Shown here piece by piece: positions 35,745 to 46,700 of a DNA stretch of 64,000 bases; the first letter of the stretch is position 1; the number at the start of each line of letters is the position of its first letter. The position numbers and the translations under genes are program-made. Source of the stretch: Siphonodentalium dalli (taxonomy: Eukaryota > Mollusca > Scaphopoda > Gadilida > Siphonodentaliidae); NCBI GenBank assembly GCA_032622095.1, contig CP136065.1:218716151-218780150 (forward strand), written 5' to 3'. Under the pieces are notes generated by a model. The model was not told the DNA's origin and ran no database searches. It saw only the letters and a program-made list of their open reading frames with translations.

Positions 35745-35970
35745 CCCTTTGAGTGCCAGGGGCCGATCTCATCGGCCCTAAACCTACAAAGTAAGTCTGT
35801 TAAAGAATATAAGAATAAATTATTAAAATTGTAAAAAAAAAGAAGAAATTGTTAGGCCAATGCATTCTCTTATATATGCGAGGCGACCTATGGTCGACTC
35901 GCATATATAAGAGAATGCATTGGCACAGGGTATATGGGTTGATACAAAAATCGACCTGGCACTCAAAGGG
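35745..35970. mobile_element. piggyBac-type MITE, family P1
   Basis: TTAA at 35741-35744 and 35971-35974; ends CCCTTTGAGTGCCAGG and CCTGGCACTCAAAGGG. Same internal palindrome as the copy at 162-585. Confidence 0.8.
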
Positions 35971-35974
35971 TTAA

Positions 35975-36273
35975 CCCTTTGGTGGGTAAAATGACAGGTG
36001 GAGCGATAGTTATGTTATTAGGTAGTTCTTGGGTAATATCATGTTACTGTGTAAATAACTTAGAAAATATGTCTCCTAAATGCGAACTTTTCATAGATAT
36101 CATGCGGATAGATATTATTTTTAGAGTACATAAGATTCTTGATTTTAATAATATTATATTATATGATTTATTTCTAACAATATGCCAATGTTACAATATT
36201 ACTCAGTTTATTTGCAAAAATATATTCACCCATTGATAGGACGTCATATATGATGTATTCACCCGCCAAAGGG
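35975..36273. mobile_element. piggyBac-type MITE, family P4
   Basis: Ends CCCTTTGGTGGGTAAA and CACCCGCCAAAGGG; TTAA at 35971-35974 (shared with the neighbouring P1 copy) and 36274-36277. Confidence 0.75.
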
Positions 36274-36734
36274 TTAATGGCCTGATGCGATTTGAGTTTA
36301 GGCAAAACACTTCATGTATAAAAATAATTTTTATTTGGCCTCCAGTGTTGAATTACTTGCTCCTCAGCGTAAATATGATGTGTTCAGTAACCCCAATTAT
36401 TTGCAGTTTCGTGCAAATGATTTGTGCTTCAGTGCAAATAAAGTTTGCTCAAATAAGGAATAAATGTGAAATTAATACTATCTATAATCTGGCCTCAAAA
36501 ATAAAAATGTAGTGAAAACAGTTTTAAGGTCCTTGTGGACCCATTTTTTTCCCAAAATTTGATGGAGTCCAAATAAAGGATTCTGTTCACTCATATTGGT
36601 AATAACAGCATCCAAGCCCATTGATGCAACATTTTAAGAGGATAATTGATGGTGGATTATGTTAGAAATACAAAATGTTAAATTTATAGCAGTTTTAAAA
36701 AATTATGTTTTCTTCTATCTGTAATGGTTCTTAT

Positions 36735-37502
36735 GTATGGGATGCCAAATTGACATTTAATAAATAATTGAGCTTAAGCGCAATAAGGAATCCCTTATTG
36801 CGCTTAAGCGCCATAAGGGAAGATCTATTTGAACTTAAGCGCAATAAGGAAATTCCTTATTGCACTTAAGAGCAATAAGGAATATCTTATTGCGCTTAAG
36901 CACAATAAGGAATTTCTTATTGCGCTTAAGTGCAATAAGGAATCTCTTATTGCGCTTAAGCACAATAAGGAACACTCTTATTGCACTTAAGCGCAATAAG
37001 GAATATTCTTATTGCGCTTAAGCACTATTAGATCTTCCCTTATTGCGCTTAAGCGCAATAAGGGATTTCTTAGTGCGCTTAAGTGAAATAAGACATTCCT
37101 CATGAGATCACCCCTATGCTAATAGTAAAATTATCCTATATTTGCTCCACCCATTGTACCATGGACTACACCATTTGAATTATAGGAGTTTATGTAATAG
37201 CGCAATAAGGAATATTCCTTATTGCGCTTAAGCGGAATTAGTTCTTATTGCGCTTAAGCGCAATAACAATATTCCTTATTGCGCTTAAGCACAATTTAAG
37301 AATACTTCTTATTGCGCTTAAGCGCAATAAGAGATTCCTTATTGCGCTTAAGCACAATAAGATATTCCTTATTGCGCTTAAGTGCAATAAGGAATTTACT
37401 TATTGCACTTATGCGCAATTAGATCTCCCTTACGCGCAATAAGGGATTTATTATTGCGCTTAAGCTCAATTATTTATTAAATGTCAATTTGGCTTGCCAT
37501 AC
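36735..37502. mobile_element. CTTAAG-palindrome element K1 (768 bp)
   Basis: TIRs start GTATGGGATGCCAAATTGAC and end in the inverse of GTATGGCAAGCCAAATTGAC; TTAT target duplication at 36731-36734 and 37503-37506. The interior is about eighteen words of the type TTGCGCTTAAGCGCAA spaced about 30 bp, each self-complementary, plus a unique segment of about 100 bp (37098-37200). No frame codes for a transposase. Confidence 0.8.
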
Positions 37503-37778
37503 TTATGCAGGATCCTCACAGATGTATAAGCACTCGAATTGGAAAATTAGGACGAGTTGGATCTTATGTTATCCAGCACTCTTGTTTGGTTGCACACTCT
37601 GTCCTCGAAAGTTTATTCCAATATAGGATAGTCCTTGTGTAGAAAGGATGTTCCAATTCTACAGATTTTGCCTTTATGATCTTGAATGGCCTTGTATTGT
37701 TACACTCATATTTATCCACTATATTGGATGTTTTGTAGCCTTCGAACTTGCTAGCGAATATCCTCCTATACCACTGCT

Positions 37779-38802
37779 GTATGGCAAGCCGTTTTCACAT
37801 TTTCGATTGATTTAGACTTTAAATAATTGGACTTAAGTCCAAATAGCGAATTGTACTTAAGTCCAAATACCACATAATTGTGAATTCGGCGAGGAATTGG
37901 ACTTAAGTCCAATTGATTTGGACTTAAGTCCAAATACCGATATTTTCATCTATTTGGACTTAAGTCCAATTCCTCGCCGAATTCACAATTATGTGGTATT
38001 TGGACTTAAGTACAATTCATTTGGACTTAAGTCCAATTCATCTGTATAAGAAACACCCCCATCAGATATTAAGCAGGTCTGGTTTTGCTCATAGGGCGGA
38101 GTTGTGGGAAAATGGCCGTTTACATTTGGGTCTAATTCTTGTTGATCTTGTTAATTGTTACCTTTCTCAACATATATAATGAATCGAGCAAATTATACAA
38201 ATAAGACACTTAGTAAATGCAATAAACGAAACTGCGTGTAGCCTACACTACATGCTGTCAAATAACAATTGAATCAAGTCGTGAATTAATTTTACTTCAT
38301 TCATGCATGCAGTTAGCATTTATTAAGATGCCAATTCGGATTCGAAACATTTTCAATCTCGGCATGCCGAAAACAAGCCACGTGGCAAAGGGGACGTACG
38401 GAGTTAGTCTTGGAGTCAGGAATGCCCTGGTTAGTACGGAGTTTGACTGTCAATCAAAACTTGCAGGAATATACCATTACAAAGAAGGGGACTATCGTTT
38501 CAAACCAGATGAATTGGACTTAAGTCCAAATGAATTGGACTTAAGTCCAAATGAATTGGACTTAAGTCTAAATCAATTCACTAATTGGACTTAAGTCCAA
38601 TTATTGGACTTAAGTCCAATTATTTGGACTTAAGTCCAATTATTTGGACTTAAGTCCAAATCAATTCGCTAATTGGACTTAAGTCCAATTCATTTGGACT
38701 TAAGTCCAATTCATTTGGACTTAAGTCCAATTATTTGGACTTAAGTCAAATAATTGGACTTAAATCTAAATCAATCAAAAATGTGAAAACGGCTTGCCAT
38801 AC
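37779..38802. mobile_element. CTTAAG-palindrome element K2 (1024 bp)
   Basis: TIRs start GTATGGCAAGCCGTTTTCAC, with TGCT target duplication at 37775-37778 and 38803-38806. Two clusters of TTGGACTTAAGTCCAA words (37840-38040 and 38508-38765) flank a unique core (38040-38507). The left cluster itself forms a larger hairpin on GAATTCGGCGAGGAATTGGA and its inverse. It shares the first 12 TIR bases and the CTTAAG core with K1. Confidence 0.8.
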
Positions 38803-39252
38803 TGCTGACCTTTGGTTGTAATAGTCCTTTGGATGTCAGTAGCCCATACACTATCTTACCCAGGGACATGGCTAGAGGGTCTCTGTTGGGGGGGGGGGGG
38901 GTGTCCACCTTTGTAATTCCAACTGCACCTCCCAAGGAATCAGATTATTTGCACCCCCTTTGCACCTCAGTGCTCAGGCTGATAGCCTATTCATGAGCCA
39001 TGGTGCTATATACCTACATGTAGTTTGAGAACATTCAGATATTGTGAATCTATTCATGTAAATTGCATAAAGCCTAACATCTAGTTTTCTAACTCGAGAC
39101 TCATGCACATGGTTACGGACGAGAGACCAATACACAACGTGTCTACCATGGTTCGGCCTGGTCTGAGAATTTTTTTACCAAAGTTGGGGGGGGTGAGACA
39201 ACCCCCCAACCCCCTGTCACCTCGTCCCTGATCTTACAGTCTTTAATGATTC

Positions 39253-39782
39253 TGCAATGGTCCAACAAACACAAAGTTCATATCTAAGAAAAACAATGGG
39301 AATGTGGATTGAACACTGTGAAGTGTTGAACTACATAAAAATATTCATATTTCTTGTGTGTTCTGAAAACTTTACATAGAATCAGTCGTTGGCAAATAAT
39401 AGATTTGCTTGTTTAGCGTGGCTAGCAGTCCATGGGTCACCATGTTCATATAAGCTGGTCCATGAAAGATTATCCCATTAGTGGTGACCTATTTATGGGC
39501 TACAGCCTTCATCTAGCTTCTATGCTAGATTTTGGTGCTTAACAAATGCTTTTGACAACAGAGTTCACAGATAAACCATGTTAAGCAAGCAAATCTACCA
39601 TTAAATTTTGTCAACCAGTTTGTAAGAACAATTAAAAAAAAACCCTAAAAAAATATGAATATTTTTGTATAGTTCATCATTCTTCACAGTGTTCAGTTAC
39701 GGTACTTCAGTAGGTCTATCATGACACATTCCCATATCTGTTTTTTAAATATGGACTTTGTGTTTGTTGGTCCATTGTAAGA
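39253..39782. mobile_element. Foldback element, 530 bp
   Basis: CAATGGTCCAACAAACACAA, AGTTCATAT and CACTGTGAAG...GAACTACATAAAAATATTC are inverted at the right (AATATTTTTGTATAGTTC, TTGTGTTTGTTGGTCCATTG). The inner loop also folds (GATTTGCTTG / CAAGCAAATC). Confidence 0.6.
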
Positions 39783-39959
39783 ATTTTTTTTTTTAAACCT
39801 CTATAAAGTTCACATTTTGTATTTCTAATATAATCCACCATTAATTTTACTCGTAAAATGTTGCATCAATGGGCTTGGTTGCTGTGACATAAGTGAACAG
39901 AATTCTTTTGACTCAATGACATTTAGAAAATAAATGGGTCCACAAAGACCTTAAAGGCA

Positions 39960-40659
39960 CACTTAATTTTCGAACCCCCAGAGTACATTATATAAATTAT
40001 GTGCCATATTATATACCATTTGAAAGAGGAAGCTCCAAAACATTGTATTATCAACTTATCCGGTGTAATAAACTGAGGATATGTTGTTTTTATTGAGTTG
40101 CCAATGTGTTTTGTCATCTAGATTGCAGTAAAACGCAGTTTTATTTTCAATGCAGGGGGAATAACTCTATATATTAAAGATAGAGTTCTTCCCCTTCCAT
40201 TGAAAAAGTTTGAATTCTGTTTCATTCTGGGATCCAAAGGAGGAAAGTCATTTTATGATTTCAGCAGTTTTCTATTTCTCTGTTGGCATCTTCCGAGACA
40301 CAGATGTTTCAAATAGTGATGAATTATAGTATTTTAATCATAGTTTATGGCATAGATTGTTATTAAAACCGTATATCAAGTCATTATAAAAAAAATAATC
40401 GGCGACTCGAAAATTAATTGGGCCTTTATTAATATTAAACACATTAAAAAGATAAAATGTTTTGTGAATGTAAGAAATCGATGTAATTCATTATAGAATT
40501 CCATAAACCATATTGTGCGAAAGACTCCGAGATAATTATAAATTAATATATATTTCAATATGCAAACTTATATTATCAGCTCGATCCAGCTCCATGAGAT
40601 CGATCGGACGTTTTTCACAAACGAAATTTAAGCTACATCGTCTTTGACATTTATTTTGC
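39960..40659. other. Intergenic stretch upstream of gene 2
   Basis: No gene seen. A short inverted pair surrounds 40153-40205 (TCAATGCAGGGGGAATAACT / TTCTTCCCCTTCCATTGA). Confidence 0.45.
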
Positions 40660-40722
40660 GCTCCTGCGCATGTGTGAAATCGGAAGCGACATCCGCCATC
40701 AACATCGAGCCAGCAACCAGAC
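40660..40722 (+). promoter_or_regulatory. Putative promoter/5' UTR of gene 2: NRF-1-, ETS- and YY1-like sites
   Basis: Within 60 bases upstream of the start codon are TGCGCATGTG (40665-40674, NRF-1-like), CGGAAG (40681-40686, the core of ETS/GABP sites) and CCGCCATC (40693-40700, reverse complement of the YY1 core ATGGCGG). In vertebrates this combination is typical of TATA-less promoters of nuclear genes for mitochondrial proteins. The sites were read by eye; function is inferred. Confidence 0.5.
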
Positions 40723-40780
40723 ATGAATCGCGGAGCATTGATTAGCAAAAGTTTTAAATTCTTGGCTTTGTCAAGAATAG
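40723..40780 (+). CDS. Gene 2 exon 1: presequence-like N-terminus
   Basis: ATG at 40723 has G at -3. The exon encodes MNRGALISKSFKFLALSRI and one extra base (phase 1) before GTACGC. Four basic residues, no acidic ones and alternating hydrophobics suit an amphipathic mitochondrial targeting helix. It joins the 47670 exon exactly in frame, which supports both. Confidence 0.6.
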
Positions 40781-43700
40781 GTACGCTCTTTTATTAATGT
40801 CCAGAATAACTCCACGTATGTCAAGAATGTTCCTGCACCGAATAAGCACCGAATAACTTATTGTTTGTTCAATAAATTCTTTTGACCGACTCGACCTTCA
40901 CCGACGTGACCACGGCGGCACGATGATGATCACAATCTCACTCGGTGTTTAACTCGTAGAGTCGTACTAACTCTTTGAATGCCTATGAATAGTACAAGGT
41001 GGAATAATACTAATAGTACAGGGTGGAACAAATTATAAAATTTGAATAATTGTACAACTTACAAGCAGATCAAATAAAGCGAAGAACTTCACTCGGAGTC
41101 GTCAGAGCCGACTGAAATATCATTATCCAGGGCATATATTTCATCTGATTTTGCGAGAATCCAAACATACTTTTTCGCGAGAATCCAGGGTAATTTGCGA
41201 GAATATTTTCGAGAATCGAGATTGGATTCTCGCCGAAATATAAGCCCTGTTATCAAGCTAACGCCATCATCAAGAGAAGACAATCACAATTAGTGATGCG
41301 TACCGGACCGCTTTGGACCGGTCCGTACCGCTTTTTGCCGCTGGTCCGGTACTCTCCGACCGGTCCGGTCCACTATTTTACTTCAGTTATAATAAACTAT
41401 CGCGAATATTATTGCGTATTTTCCGTCATATCAATTAGCAACGATGTATTGGCGTATTCAAGTGGTTAATATCTATTAAACGTTTGATTCCACGAAAACA
41501 ATGTATAGATGTATTTTTTACATATCACTTTCCTTATAATGAAAGTGCCAGTGTCGGTGGCCGCTTGTTTCGTTCTAAATTGTTTTTAATAACTACTATC
41601 CTACACTGGCCAACACTATGTAGTACCCTATCAATGCGACAAACAGGCAACTGAATGAGTATGGAACTATTTGTCATAAACAGTGTAACATGGCATCAAC
41701 TAATCAATTTGGATGGATATCGAATCGAGTATTCTATTGTTTTTCACAGTTATAATTATCGCAGAAACATGCAAACCACATTACATAGTACATACACAAG
41801 ACCGACTGTCTTCAAAACCCCCCGACCCAATTTTTTAAATAAAAAAAATCAATCTATAAACCGACCGACTGCACTGATAACCAAACTGTGTACGGTACGC
41901 GTGTTTCCATTTTATCTGATTCACCTCGCGAAATAAATTATATCTTTGATATATTTATATATTTTTCGCAAAGCCACATCGTCACTCTAACGGAAAGTCA
42001 AATTACGACCTGACGCAATATCACGTGTTATCGTTCCTCTTCGCTGCCCGGAAGCCCTTGTTTGTGTTGATTTGGAGTATTATATTATTTGCATAATTTT
42101 GTTAATAAACATCGTAATTTCCGGGGTCCGCTATGGATCATTTCTTATGACTAGTATTGATATTTTTCGACGCCAATGCAGGCCCATGCCATGGCATTCC
42201 ACTTTTCCCGTACAAACAGGTCAGGTGTGTACTCGATTCTTGTATCCAGGTGAATGGTCTACTCCTCTACGGCCAGGCTGCAAGGATTGTGGTGCGGCAG
42301 GATATTGTTTGTCGGTCTCCAATAGAATTGGGATATTATGGGGCGGCCCTTGGGGTCATTGATACCTGTGCCCGTTGTGCAGGTCCCACTGGGGATGTAA
42401 AAAGTTTTCCCTATTTGTATTGATTGTTTTAATTAGTGATGTACCGATTACCGGCTATCTGATCGGGCCGACATATGTGGTATCGGCAAGATATTGGTAT
42501 CGGCAAAATTTAGTCTCCCGATCGATATTGTCAACCGATACATGTCGCTTCCTTTGTAACGTTGATACACCAATTCCGACTTTAATATTAAATAAATGAC
42601 GGGAATTTCAGAAAAAATAGCAACTATATATCTTATGTACGGGTCAGCCCTCCATCACATACGTGATAAACAATGATGACAACATCGACAGGAGACTGCT
42701 GGTACTCTCATGACCCAAATAAACATTTCAAAAGGTACCGTAGTTCCGTACGCTTAATAATTAAAGTTAAAACATAAACTATACAATTAAAATTACTTGC
42801 GAGTGCCGATCTCAAGTAGCATATGTTGAAAGCAAATAACTGACACCCCTGGCATTAGCTTGAGAATGGAATCTTCCTATGACGAATCAGACTGATGTAT
42901 CATTTAGTGATGTGCATATGTATTCATGTGGGTGTGAAATTAATTATGCGCCACGTGCGACAGTAACTTGTCACATGGTTATTATCTTCCCAAGGCGGGT
43001 GCTGGGCAGTAATATCAAACGATTATTTGCATGCATTCGATGTCATCGAGTATATAGGAATCACTAATAAGCCACGTGTTGACAGATGACACAGTTAACT
43101 AAAAATCACAGTGTTTATAAATAGACGAGTCACACTTAAGTTGAACTTAACCAGTTTGCATTAAAGTCGCCGTAGTCGTTACTCGCTATTCCTCGTTATA
43201 TAGAAACATCACGTGTTAACAACATTTAAGTGCGTGTGTAAGTGCCCTTGATTCAAATTGATTGACGTACTGAAGATGGAGGTGACTAACTTGTTTGACG
43301 GAACCATCCAAACCAATCAGAGTGCTCTATGGGAGGGATTTGTATCTGCTGTCATGGGCAGAGAAAATCACGTCAACAATTTATGCGGGACATTGCAGGT
43401 GTTATTAAACGCAAATTCAACTTCTGAAGATTGAGTTTGGCAAATTGAAATTGAGTTCATTTGAGTCATTGACTCAAATGGATTATGGACTGATTCCGTA
43501 AGGCACAGTAACAGAATCAAACAAATTTTGAAGAAATCTTTTGAATGCAATGAAATATTAAATCGTATTGCCAGGGTTTTTCTGGAACGTAAACTAAACT
43601 TTTTTTGCGACCAGGTTGTCTGTTCTTTGTCGACAGTACTTTGCAATTTAAAAGACAAATTGATATGGAGTTTTGTTCACGTACAAGACTTATCTGTATC

Positions 43701-46700
43701 GGATCGGCCGATAATTCTGCTGAAAATATCGGCTATCGGCTTTTACCAATAACCCCCGTATCGTTACATCACTAGTTCCAATGCAGTGCTGATGCCTGTT
43801 GTGGCCAAGCCACATGGCAAGGCAGTGCCTGTTTCAGGTTTATTAAAGTAATTTTAGTAAACTGTCTTACTGTTATCTGTTTTATATGTTTCCCCTCAAT
43901 ATATCAGTTTTATCACCAATTTGTTGGTTGCTCTGGGTCATTGTATGGTGTTTGATGGTGGTTAGGCATGGCCCACACGAGACCTTAAAAAAATAAAATG
44001 AAAACATAAAATAAAATGAAAAGCCTACCGCCCGCCCCTATTTTTTTTGGGCTCGTTACGTGAAACGCGCATTCATTTTGTTTTGGCCTAATAAATAGTA
44101 ATGATCAGGGAAGTCGTTAGCTGAGAGGTAGAATACTGGTCCCTCGTGTAGGGGGCCTGGGATTGCAACCTGGAAGGGTATTCTGACAAAAAAATCAGAA
44201 CTCGGTCAGGATACCAAGTTTGTCAGACTGAAAAGTCTCATTGGAAACCACTGAATAAAGATCCGAATGCAAAATTCCAACTTCCCCATTACAACATTTG
44301 TCCAGATATTTTGTCATGGGTGCAGTAAGCTTTCCAATCGGGCTCGGACATTAATAGCTCACCCGTGTAGTAGCGTGTACACGCCTCGTTGGGTGCACAT
44401 TAAAGAATGCTACTAGTACTGAAGTCACCACAGGGTTATAAAGTTACTTGGCCATGGTAGCACCTGGACCAGGGCGTCTATAACCAGAATTGGTTCCTGC
44501 ACTGAAATATATACAGATACAGAAATTCAGGTTTCACACTGGTAGTCGAGGCACCTCACTGAAACACATATGGTTTATGTCACAGTTGTCAATGTGTGTT
44601 ACCTTACATGTACATTCAAACATGTGCATATTGCATTCAAATTTCATTAATAACATACCACTTAGTCTGACATAAATGAAGCCAATCAGCTTTGAGCTTA
44701 CAAACGGTATTGTCTAGACATTGTGATAATTTGGATGAAGATTTTCATCATGGATAAACAGATTTTCTTGATTCTTTCTTACCCTTTCTAATGGTATATT
44801 ACAGGGTTTCCGCCAAGGGTAAATTAATGAGTCCGTATTGGGGAAACACATAACGCGACGGGACGACCATGGTTGGTCCCGTTGGGCGAAAAAAATTTAT
44901 TTGACACTGAAAAGTAGCCATTTCCTTGCTCCTGAGTGTCCCACAAAGCAATCCAAAGCTACGTATATTACGCAAGTCGATCATTTTCCGTGGGTGCATT
45001 AATTCTGTTGATGGTATCCGGATAATTAATCATGAAATTACGCACGTAAGACTGCCGTCTGATTGAAGACTATATCAAGCTACAAGTTAGTGTTTAAAAA
45101 TTTATAACTTACAATAAGATTCCGACAGGTATAATGAAACTAAACACTAAAAAGCATCTATGCATTGTCCAATAATACCTAGCTGGGAGAACTGAATTAA
45201 GTATATTTCCTAGAATTTCAAGTAGCTTCCGTGAAAATGAAACTGATATATTCCATGTATTCTGTCAATCGTAAAACTATTTGTGCGCTGTGACGTCATA
45301 TATACTGCAGGGTTTGTCTGCAGGAGATATTTATAGCAGCGAAATACGAATGGTAGCGAAATCTTTAAAACTCGGAACGCGTAGCTTGTCAGTAGTCTGT
45401 ATTAGTCCAACAACAGTTTCTGACGACCGCTGCTATAGAGTTTTAGCCAACGTGTTATAAAATATAATTGAGTTTTTGGCGGGAAATGGGAACATGTGCG
45501 CCGTTGTTTGTGTTTGGGGACCCAGGCGGGACAACGAAACTATTATTGACCGTACTTTGACTTTATCTCCATATTGGGGGGGGGGGTGGTATGTTTTTTG
45601 TGTTTATCCTCCATGCATGTAATATGGGTCAAATGAATGGTGTTGTCACTTATAATAATGAATTTCCGCTATAAAGACCGATTTGGGACAGGTTCGTATT
45701 ATAATAGCATGGGATCTCGGAGGTAGATACCTCCTTTGGTAGGAGAACCGCCTGTTGGCGTATGTTGATTCCTACTCAGCAATTCGGCATTCTTTGATCA
45801 AATTATGTAATCGTACGATAGCACGGGATCTCCGAGCGTGAGTAGTTTCAACCACAGAAATCCCGTGCAAAATAATATCCGTATTCAGCAGTCCGACATT
45901 CTTTGACGTTACCACAACATTTATTACGCTGTATATAACGTCGCTCAGGCCTTCCCATGAGGAAAACACAGCGAGAGCATTTATTTGCTCCCGTAATGAA
46001 GAAGACGGGTGTAATATGGCACCCATACTATAATTGTATGTTGGGTTTTTTGCTCAAACAAAAAGTAATTGTGGAATAGACCTATGTCGAGTTACACTTT
46101 AATATGCCATACATGTAGTTCAACTGAGATGCTAAAGGATCTAAATAAACCTTAAAATAGTTCAATATTGAACCAACAATTACAGTCTCCATTAGTATTT
46201 TGCGAAGAGGGACGGGTGCGAATTTTAGCACCCGTGAATTGAAAATTACGAGTGCGTACGGGTGCGAGAGCAATCACTCCCGTCTCCTGGGAAGGACTGG
46301 TCGCTATTTCAATGCACACCAAACATTACGTTGTAGTTTTGGCGCTTTGATTTCAAAGGGTTACGCTGTACCGGTAACACACTGTGCTCAATTGACCCGC
46401 GTTTTCACCAGTATTCTGTTTAAACTCCCGTTGCAGCCGGATTTTTTATGACATATTGCTACTGACTTTTGGTACATGTATGAATCAAACAGATCATCTG
46501 CGAGGGGAATGGGTCCGTGGGACGGACCCGCAGCCGGCCTGGCGGAAACCCTGAATATTATTCAACAGATTAATTTTGAATCACTCAAAAGGTATATATC
46601 ATCCATGGCGAGTCGTGGAGTTTTTTGTTTCTTTGTAGACATCAGAGTGGTAGCCAAATAATAAACATCGATTCTAGTGTTATTTTTTTCGGCTCTCTGT

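Larger units (their letters stand above)
34518..36467. mobile_element. Probable older CTTAAG-type element, interrupted by three insertions
   Basis: ACATTTATTCCTTATTTGAG at 34518-34537 is exactly inverted at 36448-36467. The interior has many degenerate words such as GCTGAAGTGCAAATA, TTTACGCTTAAGCATAAA and GCTTCAGTGCAAAT. Elements at 35089-35655, 35745-35970 and 35975-36273 lie inside. Confidence 0.5.
36522..39957. repeat. Inverted pair of 180-bp segments enclosing a transposon nest
   Basis: 36522-36712 (AAGGTCCTTGTGGACCCATT, AAGCCCATTGATGCAACATT, ATGGTGGATTAT, GAAATACAAAATG) is repeated inverted at 39772-39957 with moderate divergence. They may be the long TIRs of an element now filled by the elements at 36735, 37779 and 39253, or two independent copies. 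Confidence 0.5.

Noticed and set aside
38307-38594. 95-residue frame with ELDLSPN repeats
   Set aside because: The repeats are translations of the ACTTAAGTCCAAATGAATTGG words of element K2.
36735-38802. Regularly spaced palindromes as a CRISPR array
   Set aside because: The genome is eukaryotic, the repeats are 12-16 bp palindromes with AT spacers of similar sequence, and TIRs with target duplications bound them.
45772-46026. 84-residue minus-strand frame inside a hAT element
   Set aside because: Built partly from repeated CGGGATCTC / GGCATTCTTTGA segments; no transposase motif.
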